NCBI GenBank assembly: GCA_019418225.1
Contig: DYCF01000001.1
Location: forward strand, 107,802-171,801
Origin: Clostridiales bacterium
Lineage (GTDB): Bacteria > Bacillota > Clostridia > Lachnospirales > Cellulosilyticaceae
DNA: 64,000 nt
Reading direction: 5' to 3'
Shown here: positions 43,545 through 53,626 of the stretch, piece by piece
How the letters are laid out: each line of letters starts with the position of its first letter
Position numbering within the stretch: position 1 is the first letter of the stretch
The notes under the pieces: model-generated
Databases searched by the model: none
Told to the model about the DNA's origin: nothing
Seen by the model: only the letters and a program-made list of their open reading frames with translations
Position numbers and translations under genes: made by a program

Positions 43545-46500
43545 ATGAGCAAGAGAATATTGAAGGAATTAGGTAAGACGATTAGGCACTATGCAAGGAA
43601 AGTAGTATTACCAGCCAGTCTAGCAATGCTATGTATTGCACCAAACTGTGTTTATGCGTATGATACGGAAGTTAACGAATGGAAAAATGTACAAATCGTT
43701 GGTGGCGGTATGATTACTGGTGTTGTATTTAGTGAAGCAGAAGAAGATTTAATTTATGCAAGAACAGATATGGGGGGGATTTACCGTTGGCAACCAGATT
43801 CAGAAACATGGAAACCACTTACTGACTGGGTAGGCCCAGAAATCTGGAGTAACTTAGGATGTGATGGCATTGCAACAGACCCATCAGATCCCAATAGAGT
43901 TTATGCCTTAATGGGTGAATATGATAATGGTTGGACAGATGTAAAAGGCGCTGTATTCTGTTCTGATGATAAAGGAGAAACATGGACTGTTTCAGAATTA
44001 CCTTTCTTCTGTGCGAGTAATCAACAAGGACGTTTAATGGATGCAAGACTTACAGTAGACCCTAATAATTCAGCTATCTTATACTTAGGTTCAAGAAATG
44101 ATGGATTATGGAAGAGTGAAGATTATGGTCAAACATGGAATCAAGTTACAAGTTTTGACATAGAAGGAGATTTTTTATATGACAAGGGAACTGTTTATGA
44201 AGGGCATTTAGGCATTACTTTTGTATTATGTGATAAAAATTCAAATGTCTCAGGAAAAGGTTCTCAAACTATTTATGTAGGTATAGGTAATAAAGAACAT
44301 TCTATTTATAAAACAACAGATGGCGGTAATACATGGGCGCCACTTGCAGATGAGCCACGTGGCAAGATTGTAGATGAAGCAACTCAGTCTTGGGAAATTC
44401 AAGATGGCGATACATATTTACCACAACAAGCATATTTAACGAAAGATGGTATGCTCTATGTGACCTATGCTACAGAAGCAGGACCATATGCGTCAGGTTA
44501 TGGGGATGTATGGAAGTATAATACAAATACGGAGGAATGGAAACTTGTAAGTCCAGTTTCTAGTAAGAATGCACCAAATGATCCTTGGTATGGTTATCAA
44601 GGTCTTGCAGTAGATCCACAAAATGAAAATAATATCGTTGTAACATGCCAATCTTGGTGGCCAGATATGCTGATGTATAGAAGCACAGATGGTGGGGAAA
44701 CTTGGGAAAATGTTTGGGAATGGACTAGCTATCCAGAACGTAATATCAAATGTGATATAGATATTTCAGTAGCGCCATGGCTTGACTGGGGTAGTACACA
44801 TGGACCAGATAATAATGCAGAAGCATCGCCAAAAATTGGTTGGAACGTAGGGGCTATTGCTATTGACCCATTTAACTCAGATAGAATGATGTATGGTACA
44901 GGTGCTACACTTTATGGTACAGATAATTTAACAAACTGGGATAAAGGGGAAAAATTTAATATAGAAGTAAAAGCTAAAGGTATTGAAGAAACAGTATCTA
45001 ATGCACTTATTACAATTCCAGATACAGAAGATGATGGGCTTGTAAGTAGCTTATGGGATATTAATGGTTTCTATCATGAAGATATTACGAAAGTACCTGA
45101 AATTTTAGCGAATGTAAGTGCAGGCAATAAATATTCTACATTAAATAGTTCTGTAGACGTAGATTACGCAGAACTTAATCCAAGTATTGTTGTACGTGTA
45201 GGAGAAAGAACAGCTGTAGACGGCTATGGCAACTACTTAAATGGTATGATGACTTCTAAAGATGGCGGTAAGACATTCTCACCAATCCATGACCGAATTG
45301 GTAATAGTAATGGTAGAGGTGAAGTAGCTGTTTCTGCTGATGGTAGCATCTTCTTATGGGCAACAGAAGATGAAGCAGTAAGTTGGTCAAAAGGTGGTTA
45401 TAACTGGACAGCTAGTACAGGAATTCCAGTAGCTGCAAATATTTGTTCAGATAGAGTAAATCCAAATGTATTCTATGGTTATAGTGGCGGCAAGGCTTAT
45501 GTTAGTACAGATGCCGCTAAGAGTTTTACAGAAGTAAGTGTAGAAGGATTGCCAAGTGTGACATCAAATACTATGAATATTAAAGGCGTAAGAGGTTACG
45601 AAGGTCACGTATGGATGGGAACAGCTAAAGCAGACGATAAGAATGCTAATGGATTCTGGTTCTCAGAAGACTTTGGTCAAACTTATACAAAACTTACAAC
45701 AGTAGATGCTGTAACAGCATTTGGTTTTGGTAAAGCAAAAGAAGAAGGTGGCTATCCAGCAATTTATATTGTAGGTCAAGTAGAAGGTAAAGATGGTTTC
45801 TTCAGATCTGATGATCAAGGTGCAACATGGACACGTATTAATGATGATAATCACCAATATGGTTTAGTAGATCCATGCTGCGATGTAACAGGTGACTATG
45901 ATGTATATGGTAGAGTTTATATTGGAACAAATGGTCGGGGAATCGTTTATTCAGACACAGGTAGTGGCACAATAACAACACCAAGTGCAACAATTTCAGC
46001 TACAACAGCTGTCTTTGATAAAAAAACAGATTTACAAAAAGACGTAACAGTAACGGTTAATGCAAATGGTAATACACTAGAAGCTGTTAAAATTGGGGAT
46101 AAGGTGTTAGTAGAAGGTGAAGATTATACAGTTGCTGGGGATAAAGTGACTATTCTCAAAGAATTTTTAGCTACACAGGAAGATGGTAAGCTCAAAGTAA
46201 CCTTTGACTTTAATGAAGGAAATGACCCAGTACTTACAATCACTGTTAAAGAAACAGTTGTTAGTGCTAGTTTAAGTAAAACAGAAGCTAGTTTTGATAA
46301 GAAAACAGAATTACAAGAAGATGTTGTTGTAACATTTGAGGCAAATGGCAACGCATTAGAAGCTATTAAAAATGGTGATGTTGTATTAGTTGAAGGGACA
46401 GATTATGTAGTAGAAGATAATAAAGTAACTATTCTTAAAGATTATCTGACTCAGTTAGAAGAAGGTAAAGTAGCTTTAGTCTTTGACTTTAATAAAGGTG

Positions 46501-47576
46501 AAGACCCAGTACTTACAATTGATGTGACAAAGACAGTTGTAAGTGCAACACTTGAAACAACAACAGAATCATTTGACCAGGCAAGTGTAAGTGATGTGGA
46601 AGTGGGGATGATACTTAACGGCAATACATTAGTAGCAGTTAAGAAAGATAATGCAGCACTTACAGTAGGTAAAGAATACACAGTAGTAGAGGATAAAGTT
46701 ATATTTGCAGCAGATTATCTTGCAACACTTAGTAAAGGTGCACATGAATTTGTATTTGAATTTAGTGAAGGAAACAGTGCAAGCTTTGTAATCAATGTAG
46801 TGAATACTGCAGAAAAAGATTCTGTTGTAACACCAGATGAGGCTACATTTGATAAAAATGTGGAAATGCAAGCGGATGTGGTTGTAAATGTAGAACTAAA
46901 TGGTAATACATTAGAAGCCATCAAACTTGGTGATAATGTACTTGTATCAGGTATAGAGTACATTGTCGGTGAAGAGGGTACAATTACATTCCCAGCAAGT
47001 TACCTTCAAACTTTGGCTAAAGGCACATATGATTTTACCTTTGAATTTAGTGCAGGTGAAAAACAAGTTGTTAAAGTAGTGGTTGTTGATACTACAAAAA
47101 CAGAAGTTGCAGAAGGTGCTATTGTAGTAGAAGTTGTTAATAAAAATGGCATCAGCACAAATGCACTTGCTCATACATTTAAATTAAAAGTAAAAGATGA
47201 TAGTGAATTTGATATATCAAAGCTTTCAATTCGTTATTACTTTACAAATGAAGAGTTAGGAGTAGGTACAAATTGCTGGATTGATACAGCAGCAGCGCAA
47301 TATACATGCGCACCTTGGTATGTAAGTTTAACAGATAAAGTAAGCGGTGTAGTAAAAGATATGGAACAAGTAACAGATACAGCAAATCAATATGCTGAGA
47401 TTACATTTACCGATGATGGTGTACTTAATAATACATGTACATTACAAGTAGATACACGTATTGCAAATAATAACTGGTCAGCATTTAATCAAAGCAATGA
47501 TTTCTCATATGAAGATGCTACAAAAGTTGCAGTATTCTATGATGGAGAGCTTATAAGCGGCAGTATGCCACAATAG
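43545..47576 (+). CDS. Secreted GH74 xyloglucanase, GH74-X2(4)-CBM3
   Basis: A 1343-residue enzyme. Signal peptide about 1-38 (ends APNCVYA). Residues about 40-810 form the GH74 double beta-propeller with repeated STDGGxTW-type BNR motifs; Asp75 in YARTDMGGIYRW aligns with a known catalytic Asp of clostridial Xgh74A, and Asp559 is a tentative second one. Four X2 (Ig-like) modules begin near 814, 905, 995 and 1092 (ATFDKK/NGNTLEAIK pattern), then a CBM3-like cellulose-binding module, about 1185-1343. I chose ATG 43545 after GGAGGGG. There is no dockerin. It cleaves xyloglucan on cellulose surfaces. Confidence 0.92.
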   Translation: MSKRILKELGKTIRHYARKVVLPASLAMLCIAPNCVYAYDTEVNEWKNVQIVGGGMITGVVFSEAEEDLIYARTDMGGIYRWQPDSETWKPLTDWVGPEIWSNLGCDGIATDPSDPNRVYALMGEYDNGWTDVKGAVFCSDDKGETWTVSELPFFCASNQQGRLMDARLTVDPNNSAILYLGSRNDGLWKSEDYGQTWNQVTSFDIEGDFLYDKGTVYEGHLGITFVLCDKNSNVSGKGSQTIYVGIGNKEHSIYKTTDGGNTWAPLADEPRGKIVDEATQSWEIQDGDTYLPQQAYLTKDGMLYVTYATEAGPYASGYGDVWKYNTNTEEWKLVSPVSSKNAPNDPWYGYQGLAVDPQNENNIVVTCQSWWPDMLMYRSTDGGETWENVWEWTSYPERNIKCDIDISVAPWLDWGSTHGPDNNAEASPKIGWNVGAIAIDPFNSDRMMYGTGATLYGTDNLTNWDKGEKFNIEVKAKGIEETVSNALITIPDTEDDGLVSSLWDINGFYHEDITKVPEILANVSAGNKYSTLNSSVDVDYAELNPSIVVRVGERTAVDGYGNYLNGMMTSKDGGKTFSPIHDRIGNSNGRGEVAVSADGSIFLWATEDEAVSWSKGGYNWTASTGIPVAANICSDRVNPNVFYGYSGGKAYVSTDAAKSFTEVSVEGLPSVTSNTMNIKGVRGYEGHVWMGTAKADDKNANGFWFSEDFGQTYTKLTTVDAVTAFGFGKAKEEGGYPAIYIVGQVEGKDGFFRSDDQGATWTRINDDNHQYGLVDPCCDVTGDYDVYGRVYIGTNGRGIVYSDTGSGTITTPSATISATTAVFDKKTDLQKDVTVTVNANGNTLEAVKIGDKVLVEGEDYTVAGDKVTILKEFLATQEDGKLKVTFDFNEGNDPVLTITVKETVVSASLSKTEASFDKKTELQEDVVVTFEANGNALEAIKNGDVVLVEGTDYVVEDNKVTILKDYLTQLEEGKVALVFDFNKGEDPVLTIDVTKTVVSATLETTTESFDQASVSDVEVGMILNGNTLVAVKKDNAALTVGKEYTVVEDKVIFAADYLATLSKGAHEFVFEFSEGNSASFVINVVNTAEKDSVVTPDEATFDKNVEMQADVVVNVELNGNTLEAIKLGDNVLVSGIEYIVGEEGTITFPASYLQTLAKGTYDFTFEFSAGEKQVVKVVVVDTTKTEVAEGAIVVEVVNKNGISTNALAHTFKLKVKDDSEFDISKLSIRYYFTNEELGVGTNCWIDTAAAQYTCAPWYVSLTDKVSGVVKDMEQVTDTANQYAEITFTDDGVLNNTCTLQVDTRIANNNWSAFNQSNDFSYEDATKVAVFYDGELISGSMPQ
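46883..47124 (+). repeat. 242-bp identity tract shared with the second GH74 gene (copy 1)
   Basis: By eye every base matches 50716-50957, covering most of the last X2 module and the start of CBM3, whereas the catalytic domains differ at many synonymous sites. Confidence 0.85.
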
Positions 47577-47591
47577 GAATCTAAGGCTGAA

Positions 47592-47634
47592 AGTGGTGTT
47601 ACGAGATTGTCAATAGTTTCGCAACACCTTTTTC
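47592..47634 (+). terminator. Imperfect hairpin between the two GH74 genes
   Basis: GTGGTGTTACGAG / TTTCGCAACACC with two mismatches followed by TTTTTC. It may partly terminate transcription and set the ratio of the two enzymes. Confidence 0.6.
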
Positions 47635-47656
47635 TTTAAGAATAGGGGAGGAAAAT

Positions 47657-50600
47657 ATGAGTAAAAGAATATTGAGGGATTTGACACAAACAATTAAACG
47701 TTATGCAAGAAAAGTAGTATTACCCATGGGACTGGCAATGATGGTAATAGCACCTAACTGTGTATATGCATTTGATACGGAAGCGAATGAGTGGAAAAAT
47801 GTACAAATTTATGGGGGCGGAATGATGACAGGGGTTGTTTTCAGCCCGGCAGAGAAAGACTTAATCTATTCGAGAACTGATATGGGAGGCGTATATCGCT
47901 GGATTCCAGAGACAGAAAGCTGGAAACCACTTACTGACTGGGTTGGCGCAGATATGTGGAGCAATTTAGGCTGTGATGGTATTGCAGTAGATCCAAGTGA
48001 TGCTAATCGCGTTTATATGCTTATGGGAGAGTATGATAATGGCTGGACAGATGTACCAGGGGCTGTATTTTGTTCTAATGATAAAGGAGATACATGGACA
48101 GTATCTGAACTTCCATTTTTCTGCGGTTCAAATATGCAAGGGAGACTAATGAATGGAAGATTAACAGTTGACCCTAATAATTCAGCAGTTTTATATCTTG
48201 GTTCTAGAAATGATGGCTTATGGAAAAGTGAAGACTATGGTTTAACATGGAATAAGATGTCTAATTTCGATATAGAAGGTGATTTCTTCTATGATAAAGG
48301 AGAAGCTTATGGTGGCCATTTAGGAATTACTTTTGTATTATGTGACCCAAGATCTAACTTGGAAGGTAAAGGGTCTCAAACGATATATGTAGGAATTGGA
48401 AATAGTGAACATTCTATTTATAAAACAACGGATGGTGGAGAAACATGGGCACCAGTAGTAGGAGAGCCACGTGGTAAGGTTACGAATGAAGCAACAGGTG
48501 AATGGAATATGGTAGATGGTGATACATATTTACCACAACAAGTTTATTTAACTAAAGAGGGTATTATGTATGTGACATATGCCACAGAAGCTGGTCCATA
48601 TGCATCAGGATATGGTGATGTGTGGAAGTATAATACGAATACAGAAGAATGGAAACTTATAAGTCCGAAATCTAGTATAAAGGCACCAGATGACCCATGG
48701 TATGGATATCAAGGTCTAGCAGTAGATCCACAAGATGAAAATACACTTGTTGTAACAGGACAATCATGGTGGCCAGATATGATGATGTATAGAAGTACAG
48801 ATGGTGGAGAAACATGGACAAATGTTTGGGAATTTACCAGTTATCCAGATAGGGATATTAAATGTAATATTGATATTTCAGAAGCACCTTGGCTTGATTG
48901 GGGCAGCACACATACACCAGATTATAATTCAGTAGCTTCTCCTAAAATTGGATGGAACTGCGGCGCAATTGCTATTGACCCATTTAATTCGGATAGGATG
49001 ATGTATGGTACAGGTGCAACACTTTATGGAACAGATAATTTAACCAACTGGGATAAAGGGGAGAAATTTGATATTAAGGTAAGAGCAAAGGGGATTGAAG
49101 AAACTGTAAGTAATGCGCTTCTTGTTATACCAGACACAGAAGATGATGGACTTATCACAAGTTTATTCGATATTAATGGATTTTATCATGAAGATATAAC
49201 CAAGGTACCTACAATTATGGCGAATATGAATGGAGATAAATATGAATCACTAGAAAGTTCTGTGGATGCAGATTATGCAGAACTTAACCCTAAAATTGTA
49301 TTCCGTGTAGGAGAGAGAAGGGCTATAGATAGTTATGGTAGTTATGCAAATGGTATGACGATATCAAAAGATGGTGGCAAAACATTTTCATTAATTCATG
49401 ATCGTATAGGAAATAGTGAAGGCGGCGGAGAAGTAGCAGTTTCAGCAGATGGTAGTGTTGTACTTTGGGCTACGCCGGATGAACCTGTATCTTGGTCAAA
49501 AGGTGGCTACAATTGGAAAGCATGCGAAGGTATCCCAACGAATGCAATGATTGCTTCCGATCGTGCAAATGCAAATATGTTTTATGGATGCAGTAAAGAT
49601 GGCAAAGTTTATTATAGTACAGACTTAGGAAAAACTTTTGAAGAAGGTCAGATTGAAGGATTACCAGCTGTAGGTAGTGCCCAAGATTTAAATATTAAGG
49701 CTGTAAAAGGTTTTGAAGGGCATGTTTGGGTAGGAACCAATAAAGGTGATAAGGGTACAAATGGATTATGGCATTCTACAGATGGTGGTAAGACTTATAC
49801 AAAGTTAGATACAGTAGAAGGAGCTCTTTCATTTGGCTTTGGTAAGGCAAAAGAAGAAGGTGGCTATCCAGCAATTTATATGGCAGGTATAGTAGAAGGA
49901 AAGAATGGATTCTTTAGATCTGATGACATGGGTGAGACATGGACACGAATTAATGATGATGAACATCAATATGGATTAGTGGACCCTGGATGTGATATAA
50001 CAGGAGATTTTGATACATATGGAAGAGTTTATATTGGAACAAATGGCCGCGGAGTTGTTTATGCTGATACAGGTAGCGGGACTGTTGCAGTACCAAATGC
50101 ATCAATTTCGGAAATAACAGCTATATTCGATAAAAAAGAAGAATTACAAAAAGATGTAACAGTTACAGTGAATGCAAATGGTCATACACTTAAATCACTT
50201 AAGGCCAACGATGAGGTATTAGTGGAGGGTGAAGATTACATAGTTGATGGAGATGAAGTAACAATTCTTAAGGCATTCTTAGCAAAACAAGAGAATGGCT
50301 TAGTAAAAATAACTTTTGACTTTGATAATGGAAAAGACCCTATCCTTACAATCAATATTAAAGAAACAATTAATAATGCAACGCTTGAAACCTCAACGGC
50401 ATCATTCGATCAAGCAAGTGCTAGTGACGTAGAAGTAGGGATGATACTTAACGGCAATACATTAATAGCAGTTAAGAAAGATAATGTAGCACTTACAGCA
50501 GGCAAAGAATACACAGTAGTAGGGGATAAGGTTATATTTGCAGCAGATTATCTTGCAACACTTAGTAAAGGTGCGCATGAATTTGTATTTGAATTCAGTA

Positions 50601-51409
50601 AGGGAAATAATGCAGGTTTTGTAATTAACGTAGTGAATACTGCAGAGAAAGATTCTGTTGTAACACCAGATGAGGCTACATTTGATAAAAATATGGAAAT
50701 GCAAGCGGATGTAGCTGTAAATGTAGAACTAAATGGTAATACATTAGAAGCCATCAAACTTGGTGATAATGTACTTGTATCAGGTATAGAGTACATTGTC
50801 GGTGAAGAGGGTACAATTACATTCCCAGCAAGTTACCTTCAAACTTTGGCTAAAGGCACATATGATTTTACCTTTGAATTTAGTGCAGGTGAAAAACAAG
50901 TTGTTAAAGTAGTGGTTGTTGATACTACAAAAACAGAAGTTGCAGAAGGTGCTATTGCAGTAGAAGTTGTTAACAAAAATGGCATCAACACAAATGCACT
51001 TGCTCATACATTTAAATTAAAAGTAGAAGATGATAGTGAGTTTGATATATCAAAACTATCAATTCGCTACTACTTTACAAATGAGAGTCCAGAAGTAGGT
51101 GCAACATGTTGGATTGATACAGCAGCAGCTCAATACACGGGTGCGCCTTGGTATGTAAGTTTGACAGATAAAGTAACAGGTATAGTAAAGAATATGGAGC
51201 AAGCAACTGATACAGCTAATCAGTATGTAGAACTGACATTTGCGGATGCAGGCATACTGAATAATACATGCACATTACAAATAGATACACGTGTTGCAAA
51301 TAATAACTGGTCAGCATTTGATCAAAGCAATGACTTCTCATATGAAGATGCTACAAAGATTGCAGTATTCTATGATGGAGAACTTATAAGTGGTGCTCTT
51401 CCTAATTAA
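47657..51409 (+). CDS. Secreted GH74 xyloglucanase, GH74-X2(3)-CBM3
   Basis: A 1250-residue paralogue of the preceding enzyme. Same 38-residue signal peptide type, GH74 propellers about 40-810 with Asp75 in YSRTDMGGVYRW, three X2 modules starting near 813, 906 and 999, and CBM3 about 1092-1250. The module matching X2 number 2 of its neighbour is missing. The catalytic domain has diverged while the C-terminal region is nearly identical in DNA. AGGGGAGG precedes the ATG, 80 bp after the first gene. The two are likely co-transcribed and may differ in cleavage pattern. Confidence 0.92.
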   Translation: MSKRILRDLTQTIKRYARKVVLPMGLAMMVIAPNCVYAFDTEANEWKNVQIYGGGMMTGVVFSPAEKDLIYSRTDMGGVYRWIPETESWKPLTDWVGADMWSNLGCDGIAVDPSDANRVYMLMGEYDNGWTDVPGAVFCSNDKGDTWTVSELPFFCGSNMQGRLMNGRLTVDPNNSAVLYLGSRNDGLWKSEDYGLTWNKMSNFDIEGDFFYDKGEAYGGHLGITFVLCDPRSNLEGKGSQTIYVGIGNSEHSIYKTTDGGETWAPVVGEPRGKVTNEATGEWNMVDGDTYLPQQVYLTKEGIMYVTYATEAGPYASGYGDVWKYNTNTEEWKLISPKSSIKAPDDPWYGYQGLAVDPQDENTLVVTGQSWWPDMMMYRSTDGGETWTNVWEFTSYPDRDIKCNIDISEAPWLDWGSTHTPDYNSVASPKIGWNCGAIAIDPFNSDRMMYGTGATLYGTDNLTNWDKGEKFDIKVRAKGIEETVSNALLVIPDTEDDGLITSLFDINGFYHEDITKVPTIMANMNGDKYESLESSVDADYAELNPKIVFRVGERRAIDSYGSYANGMTISKDGGKTFSLIHDRIGNSEGGGEVAVSADGSVVLWATPDEPVSWSKGGYNWKACEGIPTNAMIASDRANANMFYGCSKDGKVYYSTDLGKTFEEGQIEGLPAVGSAQDLNIKAVKGFEGHVWVGTNKGDKGTNGLWHSTDGGKTYTKLDTVEGALSFGFGKAKEEGGYPAIYMAGIVEGKNGFFRSDDMGETWTRINDDEHQYGLVDPGCDITGDFDTYGRVYIGTNGRGVVYADTGSGTVAVPNASISEITAIFDKKEELQKDVTVTVNANGHTLKSLKANDEVLVEGEDYIVDGDEVTILKAFLAKQENGLVKITFDFDNGKDPILTINIKETINNATLETSTASFDQASASDVEVGMILNGNTLIAVKKDNVALTAGKEYTVVGDKVIFAADYLATLSKGAHEFVFEFSKGNNAGFVINVVNTAEKDSVVTPDEATFDKNMEMQADVAVNVELNGNTLEAIKLGDNVLVSGIEYIVGEEGTITFPASYLQTLAKGTYDFTFEFSAGEKQVVKVVVVDTTKTEVAEGAIAVEVVNKNGINTNALAHTFKLKVEDDSEFDISKLSIRYYFTNESPEVGATCWIDTAAAQYTGAPWYVSLTDKVTGIVKNMEQATDTANQYVELTFADAGILNNTCTLQIDTRVANNNWSAFDQSNDFSYEDATKIAVFYDGELISGALPN
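50716..50957 (+). repeat. 242-bp identity tract shared with the first GH74 gene (copy 2)
   Basis: Matches 46883-47124 without mismatch by eye; flanked by diverged sequence (for example GTAGCTG versus GTGGTTG on the left). Confidence 0.85.
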
Positions 51410-51508
51410 GTTAAATATGTTTAAACAAAAAAATCAAAAAAATGTGAAAAAACTATATAATTATTGCATATAATGTGATAGAATACAGAGGAATAAAAAA
51501 TACGTGAT

Positions 51509-51551
51509 AGCAAAGGCGCTATAGATTATAAATCTATAGCGCCTTTTTGCT
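51509..51551 (+). terminator. Strong hairpin upstream of the Amt gene
   Basis: AGCAAAGGCGCTATAGATT / AATCTATAGCGCCTTT with a 3-nt loop and T-tract. It terminates the GH74 operon; a TATAAT at 51469-51474 just before it leaves open a leader attenuator. Confidence 0.85.
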
Positions 51552-51679
51552 ATTTGCTAGAAGGTTAACATGTGAAGGTACTACTTTAGTTAGTTGATAA
51601 AGAAACAGTTAAGGGACATTAGAATAACGATAAAAGGGAGATTTATGTGAGAAAACAAAGTAGATTAGGGGGAATGAGT

Positions 51680-53380
51680 ATGTATTCATCATCAAGTACA
51701 ATTTGGGTATTAGTAGCCGCAGCATTGGTATTTTTTATGCAAGCTGGCTTCGCTATGGTTGAGACAGGATTTACAAGGGCTAAAAATGCAGGAAATATTA
51801 TTATGAAAAATTTAATGGACTTTTCAATTGGTACACCAATTTACTGGTTGTTTGGTTTTGGATTAATGTTTGGTGGTAGCAGTGCTCTAATAGGCGGAAT
51901 TGATTTATTTAGTATGGGAGGATATGCAGATGTATTGCCATCAGGTGTTCCTAAATATGCCTTCTTTATTTTCCAAACAGTATTCTGTGCTACAGCAGCC
52001 ACAATTGTTTCCGGTGCCATGGCTGAAAGAACGAAGTTTATTTCATATTGTATATATAGTGCAATTATCAGTGCAATAATCTACCCTATATCAGGACATT
52101 GGATTTGGGGTGGTGGCTGGCTTGCACAATTAGGATTTCATGATTTTGCAGGTTCAACAGCAGTTCATATGGTAGGTGGTGTAGCAGCCTTTGTAGGTGC
52201 TGCTATATTAGGACCTAGAATTGGTAAGTACTCAAAAGATGGTAAACCAAAAGCTATTCCAGGTCATAGTTTAACACTTGGTGCTTTAGGTGTATTTATT
52301 TTATGGTTCTGTTGGTTTGGATTTAATGGTGGCTCTACAGTATGTGCAGAAGGTGACGATGCACTTATCGCAATGGGTTCTATCTTTACAACAACTAACT
52401 TAGCAGCAGCGGTTGCAACAGTAACAACCATGATTATTACATGGGTACGTTATAAAAAACCAGATGTTTCTATGACACTTAATGGCTCACTTGCAGGGCT
52501 CGTAGCCATCACAGCAGGTTGCGATGTAGTAGATCCTGTTGGCGCATTCTTTATTGGTCTTATTGCTGGCTTCGTAGTAGTATTTGGGATTGAGTTTATT
52601 GATAAAGTAGTAAAAGTTGATGATCCTGTTGGTGCAGTAGGTGTTCATGGTATGTGTGGTGCAACAGGTACAATTTTAACAGGTTTATTTTCAACTTCAG
52701 AAGGTCTATTCTATGGTCATGGTGCTAGATTCCTAGGCGTTCAGATATTAGGTGTTATTGCTGTTATTGCTTGGGTTGCAATTATGATGACAATTGTATT
52801 CCAAGTTTTAAAACATACTATAGGTTTAAGAGTTACAGCACAAGAGGAAATTAGTGGTTTGGATTTACCAGAGCATGGATTAGTAAGTGCTTATGCAGAT
52901 TTTTATACAATGGGTGGTATGTCAACAAGTGAAATTGCTACAACAATAGATACAGGTAAAGTAACTCCAGAAGTTGCTATCCCAGTAGAAAAAGTAGCTA
53001 AAACACCATCAGTAGGTTCTGATGTAAAGATGACGCAAATTAGGATTATCACAAAGGAAAGCCAGTTCGAAACATTAAAGATAGCCATGAATCGTATTGG
53101 CATTACAGGTATGACAGTCAATCATGTCTTAGGTTGTGGCATGCAAAAAGGTGCTACAGAACTCTATCGTGGTACACCTTTGGAAATCAATTTACTTCCT
53201 AAGATTCAAGTAGATATTGTAGTTTGCAAAGTACCAGTAGAAACAGTCGTTGAAACAGCCAAACGTGTCCTCTACACAGGCCATATCGGCGATGGCAAAA
53301 TCTTTATCTATGACGTAGAAAACGTCATTAAGGTAAGAACAGGCCAGGAAGGCTATAGTGCCCTTCAAGATGTAGAATAA
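51680..53380 (+). CDS. Ammonium transporter Amt fused to a PII signalling domain
   Basis: A 566-residue fusion. Residues about 1-410 are an Amt channel with 11 helices (MQAGFAMVETGFTRAKNAGNI, GGWLAQLGFHDFAGSTAVHMVGG, VGVHGMCGATGTIL). A linker rich in Thr/Val leads to a PII domain (about 449-556): MTQIRIITKE, T-loop KGATELYRGTPLEINLLPK and GDGKIFIYDVENVIKVRTG with nucleotide-binding Lys/Arg. The T-loop Tyr51 position of GlnB is Leu, so uridylylation is unlikely. I chose ATG 51680 (AGGGGGA 6 nt upstream); GTG 51647 and ATG 51674 are alternatives. No separate glnK adjoins. Confidence 0.93.
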   Translation: MYSSSSTIWVLVAAALVFFMQAGFAMVETGFTRAKNAGNIIMKNLMDFSIGTPIYWLFGFGLMFGGSSALIGGIDLFSMGGYADVLPSGVPKYAFFIFQTVFCATAATIVSGAMAERTKFISYCIYSAIISAIIYPISGHWIWGGGWLAQLGFHDFAGSTAVHMVGGVAAFVGAAILGPRIGKYSKDGKPKAIPGHSLTLGALGVFILWFCWFGFNGGSTVCAEGDDALIAMGSIFTTTNLAAAVATVTTMIITWVRYKKPDVSMTLNGSLAGLVAITAGCDVVDPVGAFFIGLIAGFVVVFGIEFIDKVVKVDDPVGAVGVHGMCGATGTILTGLFSTSEGLFYGHGARFLGVQILGVIAVIAWVAIMMTIVFQVLKHTIGLRVTAQEEISGLDLPEHGLVSAYADFYTMGGMSTSEIATTIDTGKVTPEVAIPVEKVAKTPSVGSDVKMTQIRIITKESQFETLKIAMNRIGITGMTVNHVLGCGMQKGATELYRGTPLEINLLPKIQVDIVVCKVPVETVVETAKRVLYTGHIGDGKIFIYDVENVIKVRTGQEGYSALQDVE

Positions 53381-53406
53381 AAGTTAATAAGTGACTTTGA
53401 AAATAC

Positions 53407-53455
53407 AAAGGAGCTCCTGCGAAGCTAGTCAAATAGTTTCGCAGGAGCTCCTTTT
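53407..53455. terminator. Terminator of the Amt-PII gene
   Basis: AAAGGAGCTCCTGCGAA / TTCGCAGGAGCTCCTTTT, 17-bp arms, then TATA. Confidence 0.9.
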
Positions 53456-53591
53456 ATATACCTAACTCGTTAGAGAAAATAAGTTACCAATACTTCAATG
53501 TAGCTAATTAACTTAATTTTATCTAAGCTTTGAGTGGCGCCAGATTTAAGGAAAATTAGAGGGGCACGTATCCACAATCTTAGTATCAAAA

Positions 53592-53623
53592 AAAGTCCGC
53601 AGCACTTTATTGCTGCGGACTTT
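53592..53623 (-). terminator. Terminator of ileS
   Basis: AAAGTCCGCAGCA / TGCTGCGGACTTT with a 6-nt loop and A-run on the plus strand. Confidence 0.9.
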
Positions 53624-53626
53624 GGA

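Noticed and set aside
47577..47656. The two GH74 genes as one frameshifted or split gene
   Set aside because: Each has its own signal peptide, complete propeller and CBM3, a ribosome binding site and an intervening hairpin; they are paralogues.
47098..51409. Dockerin at the C-terminus of the GH74 enzymes
   Set aside because: The final module has CBM3-like sequence and no paired calcium-binding dockerin repeats, so cellulosome attachment is not supported.
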